A DNA stretch of 33,128 bases from Entrophospora sp. SA101. Taxonomy: Eukaryota; Glomeromycota; Glomeromycetes; Entrophosporales; Entrophosporaceae. Positions 23,181 to 33,128 of this stretch are shown here, in pieces. Each line of letters starts with the position of its first letter. Positions within the stretch are counted from its first letter, which is position 1. Below the pieces are notes generated by a model. It was not told the origin of the DNA and ran no database searches. It saw only the letters and a list, made by a program, of their open reading frames with translations. A program made the position numbers and the translations under genes. The DNA lies in assembly GCA_958430865.1 (NCBI GenBank), contig CAUDNR010000924.1:1-33128 (forward strand), in the 5' to 3' direction.

Positions 23181-26100
23181 CGGAATTTAGTTTGGTAAAA
23201 AAGGTAATATTATATAATTATATAAATATAGACAAATATAAATATAAATATATATATTTATAATTTTATATTAGAAAGAAGTAAAGGAATAGTCAAGTGC
23301 AGTGTTTAAGGGATGAGTGTAAGAAAAAAACTTATAATAATTCTGTATGTTAAAAATACATACATAAAGGGTTTTTCTTAAAAAAGGAAAAAGAAAGATA
23401 ATGATGATATTAATACAGAAACAAACGGCCTGCCGAATTTTTTTTGGTTTTAAGTTTTATTCTATTAGTTGAAAAAGAGGGAGGAAGGAAACGAGAAATA
23501 AAAAAAAAAAAATATAATAAATAAAAATAAAAACAACAAATATGTATATATATTAAAAAATAAAATAACGAAAAAAAAAATCAATTCAAACAAGCTAAAT
23601 ATAGTAACACATACACAATATTTTACGATTATTATTTAAATACAATAACAATGAATAATATAACTATACAAAGGGACGTTTGTCTTCTCTTTGATCTGAT
23701 GATTGAATTGATTATTTTGTATTTGTTTCCTAAATATTATTATCTGTTCTTCCTTTAAAGTAAATAAATAATTTTGATTTCTAAATTGGTAATTTAAAGT
23801 ATATGTCTTTTTAAATACGGAACTCTAGTCGTCTATTATTGAAATTAGTGTAACGCGAATTAGTTTTCAATGAGCGAAAATCTTTGCATTTATTGCTATT
23901 TTAGTGTATTAATTGTATATTTATAGATGGTTATAAAAAATATTAAAACTAAACTTTACGAAACTTATTACTATTACCATTACTATTAGGAGATGTTATA
24001 TAGAAGTTGATAATGTGAAATGATTTTTTGAAACTTTAAAATATTACTTCCAAAAACGTTCTATATATGTAAAGAGTTGCTACATTTAGGGTTTAGGGGT
24101 GACATTAACTTAAATTTGCTTTTCAACATTTCTAGGCCTCGTACAATACTAATATTAATATGTGTTAGTATAGTTGGACAAGGGCCCTTTTTTTTAAAAT
24201 GATAATTTAATACATATAATGCCAAAATAGTAATAGTGATATTTATGTATTGCTTATTGCATTATTATCATCTTGTCATATAAACCTATGCGAAAACAGT
24301 ACTTGTCCATGATTCCATTTTATCCGGGCATCCATAGACTTTTACCTAGTATGGTATTCCACGATTTTATTTGGTCTATTTGTTGAATTATCTTCAAGGC
24401 TAGTATGATGTTTAATCACATTGTGACTTCGAAAAAACACAACTAAAAATTTTAACATTGGTTCCAAAGACGGGAAGAGAGTCGTGCTCATTTTCCCCCC
24501 AGATATTATTATTATTTACAATGGTAAGATACGAAAATACCCAAATTGACATGTCAAACGTTAATTTAAGCCTGTTATGTAACAAAATAATAATAATAAT
24601 AATAATAATCATTTTGCATTTTTGATTAAAGCTGTTTCACCTATGAGATGTAAGTAAATATTTATTTGTAAATTTCCTTGTGTCAAAATATTCAATGCCC
24701 ACGCATATCATTGTAGATACAATCAAGAACAACATCGTCAATTACAAACAATCTATTCGTTACTCGACATCGTGGCATATTGGTACTCTTATATTGTGAC
24801 CTTTCACGTTTTGCTAACCTTATTCATTGATATTGATAATAAAACAAAGACCTCAAAAATATAATAACAGTTGAAAAATTTTAATTCGAACTTGCTTTTC
24901 CCCTTCGCGATACTTAGCTTCTCGTGGATGAAGCCTATTTACACTTTGATCCTTCGGACAAAAAGTTAAGTACATATATCATTTTAAAATCAATTAAAAA
25001 AAATTGGAAATTACAGTCAAGTTTGTTTATCTTCGCTTTGATCAACAAAGCTCATTATTTAAATAATTGCATGATTAAAAAGGATACTGTGCAATCATTG
25101 TATATCTTTACACAAAGAGCAAAAGAACCTATCATCCATCACCATCCTATCTAATCAATTAATTAATAAAGAAAAAAATAATAAATCAATTTACCCATAA
25201 AAACCTTATTATACTTCTATTGTTCATGCTAATAATTTTTAAATAATAATATTATTATTATTTTCCTTAATTTAAAATTTACAAAATATTAAATATTAAT
25301 CCGAATGATAATAAATTAGCTTGTTCATATAAAATAAATCTCCAACAGATCTTGTACTAAAGATTTAAGCCCAATTTATATTAATATGTCATCACTATAT
25401 ACAATTACTATTAACCATTACTATCATAACTCGGTGTATAATATATGTGACAAACTGTCGTGTTGCTACAAAAAAAAAAAAGCTTTATTTTATTTCCTTT
25501 TGCCCTTTCGTCTTGAAAGGCCTTTATTTCCTTCCTTTATGAGAAGGAATATGGAATTTTGTTCATTAAACAGGTTGGATATTTATTAATAATCCATGTT
25601 GTTATGATGTATATATTTGTTGGGGTGTGCAACATTCTAAGAAAGTCAAATATTAATAATGTCTTGTATTGATTGGTTGTATGTGATTTGCATACTACAG
25701 AATTTCCGAAATTACATGAATGTTTTTTTTATTTTCAAACCACTACTTCTTTTCCGTTTTCAAAGATTATAGATGACCAAATTTTCATGAAAGATACAAA
25801 CTTTTTCTTTATTGTGTGATACTTCTTCTATCTATTGGAACTTCCGAAAAAATTATATGAAATAAACATTGCACTGTTCTACAAATACTAAAAACTAGAT
25901 TTTCACGAATGGAAGATTCTAATAAAACCGTTCCATACAAGTTTTTCGTTACACCATAAAACATCCGCATATTATTATTATTATTATTTATTAATATTAA
26001 TTATTAATATTAATACTAATTAGATTTACCCCGATATTTTATATGCATTTTCTGCAGCTGTTGATATATAAGTATTAAATTCTATGCATTCAATCTTGGT

Positions 26101-26667
26101 ATTTCACATATAAGAAAAGAAAAATCCTAGGAAAGTAATCTTGTGTATGATCGTGTAATTACTAAAAAATTTCTAATAAAACTTTTGTGAATCTCAGATG
26201 GGAAGACTTACGTTTGTATCAATTGGAAAAGCCGATAGTTTTTTTTTTCAATTAGTAAAAAATTAATGGCAGAGGCTTTTTCTCGTATCTTGGAATGTTT
26301 CTTACTACTAATTCATCACTTCTCCTACTGGTATACAACAATGATGTTATATTATTACTGTCACATAACCTAAGCCAATCACCGTAAGTAAATAAACCTT
26401 AAATCAAAGTTATATTATCAATGATCAATTTTGGTTAAATGCAACAATTAGAGTGACAATTTTGTTATTAATATTTTAGTACATTATTTTCGAAAATGTA
26501 AAATTATTATATTATTAGCTTAAAATGTTCAATTTTGACCAAATTTTGACGTTTTATACTGTACATATTTTTATTGATGCGAAACTTAAAAAATCCGAGA
26601 CAAATGATTTTTACATGATAATTATCGATTAAGACAAGAAATCATTGCACTTTGCCTTATTCTATTT
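23181..26667. other. Intergenic region upstream of kinase copy 2
   Basis: Duplicate of 4696-8182 with no supported gene. The short open frames at 24412-24612, 24924-25154 and 25386-25589 are the same domain-free frames as in copy 1. Confidence 0.6.
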
Positions 26668-26913
26668 AGTTCACCACTTCCTCCAACACCAGCACACCAA
26701 CAATTATTTCATCAAAATATATCATCACCTGTAATACCAAATCCACTATCCATTGGTGGCAGATCTCAAAGACTAATATCACCATCATTGCCTATTGTCA
26801 ATAACGACAACAATAATAAAATCCAATATAGAGATACAAATGATGTTAGTGATTTTAGTAAAAAGTCAGGAGCATTCAACACAGTAGGTGTATCAAATAT
26901 AAATGTATTATAA
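26668..26913 (+). pseudogene. Kinase C-terminal fragment, inverted
   Basis: An open plus-strand frame encodes the last roughly 80 residues of the kinase ([15 protein letters not shown] through [15 protein letters not shown]) and ends at TAA 26911-26913. It has no start codon or kinase domain and lies opposite in orientation to kinase copy 2. It is a fragment moved by the inversion or by misassembly. Confidence 0.85.
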
Positions 26914-27278
26914 ATTATTATTATTTTTTTTCTTTTTTAAAAATAAAATTTTTGTGCGTTGGACACTAAATTTTTTGTAATAATATAATCATAACAACCA
27001 TAGTCATGGTCATAATATTGTATATAATAAGATTTCCAGTCCAAGCTTTTTTTCAAACTAGCTTGGGCAATTTGGACTTCTTATAACTTATTTTAATATT
27101 AAAAATTAGTTTGGGCACTTGGTGTTTCGGCCAGTTTCGGCCACTAAGGTGTTATCTTACTATTATTTTATATATATGTATAAAATATGAGACAAAGTGA
27201 ACATGACGACGATACCGTAAAAGTAAAGTTTCTAATACTAACACTAAATGACAAATGGTGACCTTCAATAGCGTGATC
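26668..27278. repeat. Inverted copy of 1185-1795
   Basis: Reverse complement of 1185-1795 without indels (paired coordinates always sum to 28463). It covers the last part of the kinase coding sequence and its 3' flank. The left junction shares AGTT with the end of the direct duplication; the right junction falls at GATC (27275-27278), inside the Gemin5-like reading frame. Confidence 0.95.
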
Positions 27279-29176
27279 TAGTATTTACTGGAGGTTGTGA
27301 CGCTTCAATTTTTTCTTGGAGACCTTCTGAAAATCCATATAAACCTACAAAAGGTATGTTCAAAAGAAACAGTCTATTATTATTATTTCATTCAATTGAT
27401 AAAATATATTTATTCATTAAATCTTTTTTCTAAAAAAAAAAAAATCTGCAGTTGTTGTTTGTAATACTGTTGATAATACTGTTGATAATACTGTTGATAA
27501 TACTGTTGATAATACTGTTGATAATACTGTTGATAATACTGTTGATAATCTTGTTAATGCTGATAATCTTGTTGACAATACTATTGATAAGATCGCTGGT
27601 AATGTTGTTGATAACATTATTGATAATATCGTTGATGATACTGTTGATAATAAGGTCGACAATAATGCTATTGATACTGCTGATAATAAAGTTGAGAATA
27701 ATTCTGTTAAAGAAGCTGTTGATAATTTTGTTGATAATTCTGTTAATGGTGCTGTTGATAGTTCTGTTAATGAGATTGTTGATAATAAGGAATTTATTAG
27801 TCGAAAGTCAAGATCATATTCCACTAAAAAAAACAAAAAATTAAAAACTATACTTCCAAAAAGTTTTTACCCGGTAAAACGTAAACTACTACAGTATGAA
27901 TGTTTCGAAATTGCTAGTAAGTTGTATGGAGGTGATGTAAAAATTGCAATTAATTTTATAAAAGATTATGACGAAAAAGGGAAAGGTTCTTCCGAAGAAA
28001 ATTTTAGTTACGAAGCATCATCGTTTTTTAAAAGTGTTTTTTTCGGAGAAAAGCAAGATGTTAGGAAAGTGTTGGGGGAAGAAGGTAAAAAGATTATCAT
28101 CTGAAGTTTGAGTAAATTTATAAAATTTATAACAATAGAAGCTTGTAATTTATTTTGACATGATTTTTTTACTTCCCATTTAATGAATTAGCATTATCAC
28201 TCGATAGTTCTGATGATACAGTTAATTTCGGTAATATGGAAATAAATGCTAGTTCAGCCTTACATTTATGGACTAATAATATAGCAGAATTTATTGATCT
28301 GCATGATGAAAAAGAGGAATTTTCCGTAAAAGATTGGATGGTTTTAGCACTTAGTCCTTCAGGTACGTTGATATCTCTGTTAATTATTCATAAACATTTT
28401 AAACAATTCGATTTTTAATCACTTAATATTTATATGTACGTGTGTGTGTATCAAGTTGGAAAAGATGTTTGGGAAGCTTTAATACGGCGGTTAGCACAAA
28501 AACTTGTAAATAAGAATAATTATCATGGTGCAGTGATGTGTTTATTGGCCTGTGGTGAAACACATCAAGCAGTTAATATTTACGTTAATGCAAAAATGTA
28601 TCGGTAAATATTTTTTTTTAAGTCATGAAAAATCAAATAATCAAGCCATAATTTTACATATTAGCAATATTGTTTGTTTTTTTAATTTAATGTTATAGAG
28701 AAGCTATTGCTTTAGCCAGATTACGACTTAGTGAAAACAATCCTATACTATTTGATCTATATTCTTTATTAGCCGAACAACTCGAAAAGGAAGAAGCTTA
28801 TGAGCAAGCTGCAATGTGGTAAATATTTGTTATTTTTTTTTTTTTATGTAGTTTCAAAAGGAGTGTTCTATTATTTTTTACTTGTTATTTGATTCATTAA
28901 TTATTAATCATATTGTTATTTTAATTATTTTGAATTAAGCCATCTTGCATCCAAAAAAAAAGGGTCTTTAAATCAAGCATTAGACACTTTATCACGCAGA
29001 GGAGATCCTTCAGCCTTACGTGCAGCAACAGCATTAGCATTGATGGTTCGACATGAATCTTATAATGAAAGATTGTCAAGGTATTTGTAAATTTTTGATA
29101 TTTTATTAATTTGGTAATGTTATTATTTTAACAAAATGTTTATTTATTCTATTTTAGGTGGAAGAAATGTCAATAG
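27275..29176 (+). CDS. Gemin5-like protein, 5' (WD40) part missing
   Basis: Seven exons: 27275-27353, 27452-28084, 28192-28362, 28456-28603, 28699-28818, 28940-29080 and 29158-29176, all GT-AG and in phase, coding 436 residues to TAG. The first exon reads as the end of a WD40 repeat (FTGGCDASIFSWRP). Exon 2 carries a long VDN-rich repeat, then KTILPKSFYPVKRK and IASKLYGG. Exons 3-6 form a TPR-like helical region (VKDWMVLALSP, KDVWEALIRRLAQKLV, MYREAIALARLRLSENNP, LDTLSRRGDPSALRAATALA) that matches the Gemin5 dimerisation module. Gemin5 recognises snRNA for SMN-complex assembly and also acts in translation control. The gene is cut at its 5' end by the junction at 27278: an in-frame stop lies at 27269-27271. 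The C-terminus is short and lacks the RNA-binding region of animal Gemin5, which may be normal in fungi or may reflect a missed exon. Confidence 0.75.
27463..27546 (+). repeat. Seven perfect copies of a 12-bp coding minisatellite
   Basis: AATACTGTTGAT occurs seven times in tandem, coding NTVD repeats in the Gemin5-like frame. Degenerate VDN/IDN units continue to about 27790. The unit length keeps the frame. Confidence 0.95.
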
Positions 29177-29910
29177 AGTTTTGATAACCTATTTTGTTAT
29201 TAATAAATATATTGTATTATTAACATCGCCAATTGTTTTCCATTCTGATAATCATAAAGTAAATTTATTTTGCTTCATGTTTATAATAACATCTTTGATA
29301 ATTCGATACTTGAAACTTAAAAGATCCTTCAAGAAGTGGTTTATTTGTAATCAGATATTCTAACATTGCAAAACCTTGATTATCAATTTATCTTTTTCAA
29401 AACTATCAATTTTATTAAATAATGTAAATAGATAAAGAATGCAAATTCAATAAGATTTTCCACCTACTATTTATACATTAATCAAAACATTTTTGTGTCC
29501 TTAATTATCTTCCAAATGTAATATTAACAACAAAATATAGGACTTCAATGAGATAGAAGGATTCAACAATTGTTGAATTTTAAATCACGTTATGAATATG
29601 CAATAAAAAGTGTCTTCATCGTCAGATGAATGTGCTTTAATGAATAATAGAAAACATTTTGTCTAATAATGTCCTGTACAGGCATTGTACTTCACTTCGT
29701 ATTCTATTATTTTATTATTTTTATTTTGCAAATATAAATATACAATAATAAAACTGGATTCATGCTATTCTATTTAAAAAACCAAAGGTTTAAAGATATC
29801 AAATCTTTTAATTTTTAAAGGTTTAAAATATAATTTGCATTTTATAATTACATTATATATCTATGTCTTATTCTAATTTTAGTATTATTGCTAATGATTG
29901 AATCAACTGA
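29177..29910. other. Intergenic region between convergent genes
   Basis: About 730 bp between the 3' ends of the Gemin5-like gene and the TatD gene. A 75-codon frame (29136-29363) has no domain. Nothing else is supported. Confidence 0.5.
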
Positions 29911-31008
29911 TTATATACCATACATATTTCTTGTGTTTTCTCTTATAGTTTTCATCACAGTATCAATATCGATATTTTTAAGTTGAGATATTTTCTCTGC
30001 AACAAAAGGGATCATTCCAGAATGACACACTGTAACTTTTAAATGCGATTTTTTGTTTCTGTTTAGTTTACTAGGTACCATGTAAGGTGCATCAGTTTCA
30101 AGTAATAGTCTATTTAAAGGTGTTGAGATGACTACTTGTTGTGTATTCCTGGCTGATCCAAATGTTACAACTCCTGTGATGCCAATGAAAAGGTTTGGAA
30201 AATATCCAAGTAATTGTTCTGCAAATTTTGGAGTGTCTGTGAAACAGTGAACATGAATTTTCCATTCTTTAGGTATGTGCTCTGTCATTATGTTCCATGT
30301 ATCCTCTTCTGCTTCACGAGTATGAATAACAAGCGGTTTTCCCAACTCTATGGCTTTTTTGATCTGACGAACGAATACCGTTCTCTGGATATCTTTAGGT
30401 GAATTATCGTAATGATAATCGAGCCCTATTTCTCCCAACGCCAAACTTTTTTCATTTTCAAGAACTTTGATCATCTGTTCTTCAACATAATCATTATAAT
30501 CTTTTGCATTATGTGGATGAACTCCTGCTGCAAGATACATGAATGGTATTCTTGCCATGCCTCTCCAATCCATGATTGTACCTGGAAAAATTACATCGGC
30601 AACAAAACTTGCAGGATCACATAATACATTGATACAAGCTTCCAAGTTCGGAGGACAATAACGTTCCTTCAGGTCATCGTAGGTGAGAACACCTAAATGA
30701 TCAGGAAGACGTTCTAAAACATAATGTAAATGTGTATGCGTATCGATAAACGGTTCCTTGGTTAGTGAAGAAAGTAATTCAACTGATGGAAGTATCGTCT
30801 GAGATTTTCTTGACATTTTTGATATTGATAAATAATGTTTACTTCTTTTTGTATCGCTGATTTTATTGTTGTTGGTGCTGTTATTGAGTAAATTGATAAA
30901 TAATAATTTAGTAACAGAATTTTTTTGATGGTTCAATTTTAATATTCTTGAAATTGAATGAATAAAATTTTTTTTTTGAACAAACATCAAAAATTCGGTG
31001 TAACACAA
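29911..31008 (-). CDS. TatD-family metal-dependent deoxyribonuclease
   Basis: Single exon of 365 residues on the minus strand. It shows the metal-binding residues of TatD-type hydrolases in order: DTHTH (H91, H93), GEIGLDY (E193), PLVIHTREAE (H229), IHVHCFTD (H254) and LLLETDAPYM (D306). These enzymes fold as a TIM barrel and hydrolyse DNA, usually as exonucleases, with roles in DNA repair and apoptosis-type degradation in yeast and animals. The longest frame has a basic, Ser/Asn-rich leader (1-64) before M65 (ATG at 30816), which begins the stretch closest to the usual family length of about 260-300 residues. The leader could be a mitochondrial presequence, or M65 could be the true start. 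The gene is convergent with the Gemin5-like gene. Confidence 0.9.
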   Translation of the reverse strand: MCYTEFLMFVQKKNFIHSISRILKLNHQKNSVTKLLFINLLNNSTNNNKISDTKRSKHYLSISKMSRKSQTILPSVELLSSLTKEPFIDTHTHLHYVLERLPDHLGVLTYDDLKERYCPPNLEACINVLCDPASFVADVIFPGTIMDWRGMARIPFMYLAAGVHPHNAKDYNDYVEEQMIKVLENEKSLALGEIGLDYHYDNSPKDIQRTVFVRQIKKAIELGKPLVIHTREAEEDTWNIMTEHIPKEWKIHVHCFTDTPKFAEQLLGYFPNLFIGITGVVTFGSARNTQQVVISTPLNRLLLETDAPYMVPSKLNRNKKSHLKVTVCHSGMIPFVAEKISQLKNIDIDTVMKTIRENTRNMYGI

Positions 31009-31799
31009 TTATTTTTATTGGTATTGGTATTTGCCGCGCAAATAAATACATTTTGAATAGAAATTATGAATTAACAAGATATTTCATTAATTATTTCTTA
31101 TATATAAAATTAAATAACAAGTGTAGAATTGCAGATAATTGCGGTCCATAATGTTGTGCATTATCATAAAGGAATTGGATATCTCTAGGTACTTTTTTTT
31201 TGAAAAAGAGAAGAATGAGAGAAAAAGAAATTGTTAATTAACAATCAATGAATTAATTAATCAATCAAAGCATTCAAGAATATAAATTATAAATATAAAT
31301 ATAAATACATTTTTTTCTAAGAATCCCGAGAGCTAATAATTGATGAAATTTCGATTAGCCAATGCATCTGTTTCTTTTCATTGAACTTTCCAGTGTCTAC
31401 GAATACTACAAATTAACAGTTCCATCATTCATGACACCATATTCTACTGATATTAAGCGATTGTTATCGTACTCTTCCAAAAATCTCATCATTTTACTTG
31501 TTTAACTAATTCTATTGTTGTAAACAGAGATCTTTACTGAAAAATATTCCAAAGCTCATAATTGATGACGAAGAGGATTAACAGAAGTATCCATTTGATA
31601 ATAATTTCAAGTCATGGCGGTGATTTTAGGTTATCTTAATGTAAATAAAATTCCAAAGAATTTCGATAATAATAATAATAATAAACAGAATTGGAGATTT
31701 CTATTATTAACACTTATAAAAGATTGCTCTTTTTTTTTAATTTTTAATTTTACTCATTTGTTTTGTTATGCCTTAATTTTTTATATAATAGCCTAAATA
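31009..31799. other. Upstream region of the TatD gene with one unexplained open frame
   Basis: AT-rich. A 60-codon plus-strand frame at 31614-31796 (MAVILGYLNVNKIPKNFDN start) has a protein-like first half and then low-complexity hydrophobic codons. It could be a first exon whose continuation is replaced by the repeat beginning near 31800, but no family is recognised. Confidence 0.35.
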
Positions 31800-32568
31800 A
31801 ACGTGGAGCAAAACTTTTAGTCTTTTATATGATAGCAGAAAGGGCCATTACTAGAAGCCCCGTTACCAGGAAGCTCAGGATAGTTCCTGGGTAAACCTGA
31901 AGATAACAGTAAGAAAGAGGCCGGAAACCTTTACCTGTGGACACTACTACCCCGGCGCCTCTAGGACCTTTGCAGCGTCCAGGGGTTTGTTTATGATAAC
32001 CGAGTCAAGTTAGAATATTATGGGATAAGTGTCATAAATTAACAATGAAACCAGTATTTAGCCGTATTGGGCTTTGCTCACGTAATGGTAAAGGCCTTCC
32101 TATCCTTCCCATTTTAGGGGTTACTGCTCTTGTACTTTGGGGGGTAATTATTCAACATTCTTTGCAACAACTATTTTTGAGAGCAAATACACAAGATTAT
32201 GATTGTTTGTGTTATTTGTTATCAATATTAATTAGAGATCTCTATCTCATAGATACTTGGACAATTTGGAAACACGGAAACACCAAACAATTTAATATAC
32301 AATTTTGATTACTGGAAGCTTATAGTTAAACCATTTCTTATTCCTTGAGCACATAAGGCTAATCTGACTTGTCCCTCCAACGATATATAATGCAATTGAA
32401 CTTCAGGGGGAGGTATCGGGCTCTCAGGTTTATGATGGTATTGCATTATTGTCAAGGAGGCTGTTAAAGCCTTTCACTTGTCTGAAGTCTTCCAACATGC
32501 GGGGAGCCCCATAACTGTGGTAGGGGCGGCTCCGCAGTTATGGGTTGCGATAGCATTTAGCATGTAAC
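31800..32568. repeat. GC-richer, hairpin-rich probable dispersed repeat
   Basis: Base composition rises sharply compared with neighbours. Three strong foldbacks occur: TTACCAGGAA against TTCCTGGGTAA (31863-31894), AGAGGCCGG against CCGGCGCCTCT (31916-31962), and a 13-bp stem with one G-T pair at 32508-32544. An 87-codon frame (32045-32308) has no recognised domain. The segment runs directly into the terminal direct repeat. It resembles a transposable-element remnant, but no transposase, reverse transcriptase or tRNA promoter boxes are visible. Confidence 0.5.
32508..32544. other. Stable stem-loop
   Basis: CCCATAACTGTGG (32508-32520) pairs with CCGCAGTTATGGG (32532-32544) over 13 positions, one of them G-T, around an 11-nt GC-rich loop. 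It lies 24 bp before the terminal direct repeat begins. Confidence 0.85.
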
Positions 32569-33128
32569 TGCGTGTTGCAGAGGAAACTTAATCAAATCTG
32601 ACACATGTAATCATCAATATCAGATTTGCTCATTTTATTTTTTTTTCAATGACTTTTAGGGAACAATTCTGCATGGGATCAAATTTGTGTGAGTGGGGCG
32701 AGAGTTTGGGTACGAAATTCACACAGATTTCAAATTCATGCACAAGGAACAAGCGGGGACGCACCAAGGGTTTATTTTCTAACTCTGCCAATTATGTGGC
32801 TTTTTCCAAAATTGGTTCTTAAATTTCATTTCTGCATGGTCCTGGTATTATCATTACTTGGGCGATGCAATTTATCAATTTATTTATTTGTTAACTCGTT
32901 ACAAATTAAGGACAATGGTATCAAATGTATTACTAATACGGAAATTTGCAATTTTCCGTATCATGAGAAAAAATGTACCAAATTTCAAATTAACTGAAAT
33001 TACTATTACATGTATTTGATCTATAGATAAGGAAATTCCATATGAATTAACAAAGTATACATATCATGAGAAAAAACGTATCAAATTAACTGAAATTACC
33101 ACAACTCAGTCAATATCTGTCTGTTTTG
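32569..33128. repeat. 560-bp direct repeat at the window's right end
   Basis: Same sequence as 1-560, same orientation, no difference seen. The match runs to the last base of the window, so its true right end cannot be seen. Confidence 0.95.

Larger units (their letters stand above)
20902..26671. repeat. Large duplicated segment, copy 2
   Basis: Direct copy of 2302-8186 with a constant offset and only the 115-bp tandem unit missing. It starts inside a (TTA)n tract right after the gap and ends at 26671, four bases into an overlap (AGTT, 26668-26671) shared with the next, inverted segment. Confidence 0.95.

Noticed and set aside
27463..27546. Seven regular 12-bp repeats as a CRISPR-like array
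   Set aside because: The repeats are contiguous without spacers, in frame inside a eukaryotic exon, and the genome has introns.
27417..27844. Frames of 130-139 codons rich in Leu, Ile, Ser and Thr around the minisatellite
   Set aside because: Alternative-frame and antisense readings of the VDN repeat; the Gemin5-like frame has matching splice phases and conserved flanks.
32045..32308. 87-codon frame with a hydrophobic segment in the GC-rich repeat
   Set aside because: It lies in a probable repeat, has no recognised domain, and the frame could arise from the higher GC content; not called as a gene.
1..33128. 560-bp terminal direct repeats as LTRs of a giant retrotransposon
   Set aside because: The interior holds several intron-bearing host genes, an N gap and no gag/pol; the repeats show no TG...CA ends, primer-binding site or polypurine tract.

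Overview
The window looks like nuclear DNA from a very AT-rich fungus. Genes carry several short GT-AG introns, intergenic DNA is full of TTA/AAT microsatellites and small inverted-repeat elements, and one gene encodes a BTB-BACK-TLDc protein of the type greatly expanded in arbuscular mycorrhizal fungi (Glomeromycotina, e.g. Rhizophagus). That assignment is an inference from gene style and families, not a database result.

Layout. 1-560 is a direct repeat of the last 560 bases of the window. 1550-4695 (-) is an eight-exon STK32/YANK-type AGC kinase whose last exon is frameshifted by a 115-bp tandem duplication. 4696-8186 is gene-free. 8187-9475 holds a decayed pogo/Tigger-type transposase with smaller elements between its two parts. 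10381-11856 (+) is an intact BTB-BACK-TLDc gene; its flanks are repeated side by side at 12513-13717 without the gene. 15442-16907 (-) is the 3' part of a PH plus double-FYVE gene, and 17113-17685 (-) the 5' half of a TXNDC9/phosducin-like gene; both stop at one (AAT)n tract. 18090-19033 is a hAT-like non-autonomous element with a second MITE inside it. 20404-20891 (+) is the start of a delta-12/omega-3 fatty acid desaturase, cut by a 10-N gap.

After the gap, 20902-26671 repeats 2302-8186 (second kinase copy, here without the 115-bp duplication). It joins an inverted copy of 1185-1795 (26668-27278), which joins the 3' part of a Gemin5-like gene (27275-29176, +). A TatD-family nuclease follows (29911-31008, -), then a GC-richer, hairpin-rich probable repeat (about 31800-32568) and the terminal repeat.

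The genes do not form a pathway; they are ordinary housekeeping and signalling genes (lipid desaturation, AGC kinase signalling, Rho/phosphoinositide signalling, protein folding, SMN-complex RNA biology, a metal-dependent nuclease). I found no convincing new molecular system. What stands out is structure: a large near-identical duplication, an inversion junction with 4-bp microhomology, gene breaks at microsatellites, and terminal redundancy. Part of this may be haplotype variation and part assembly error; the sequence alone cannot separate the two.
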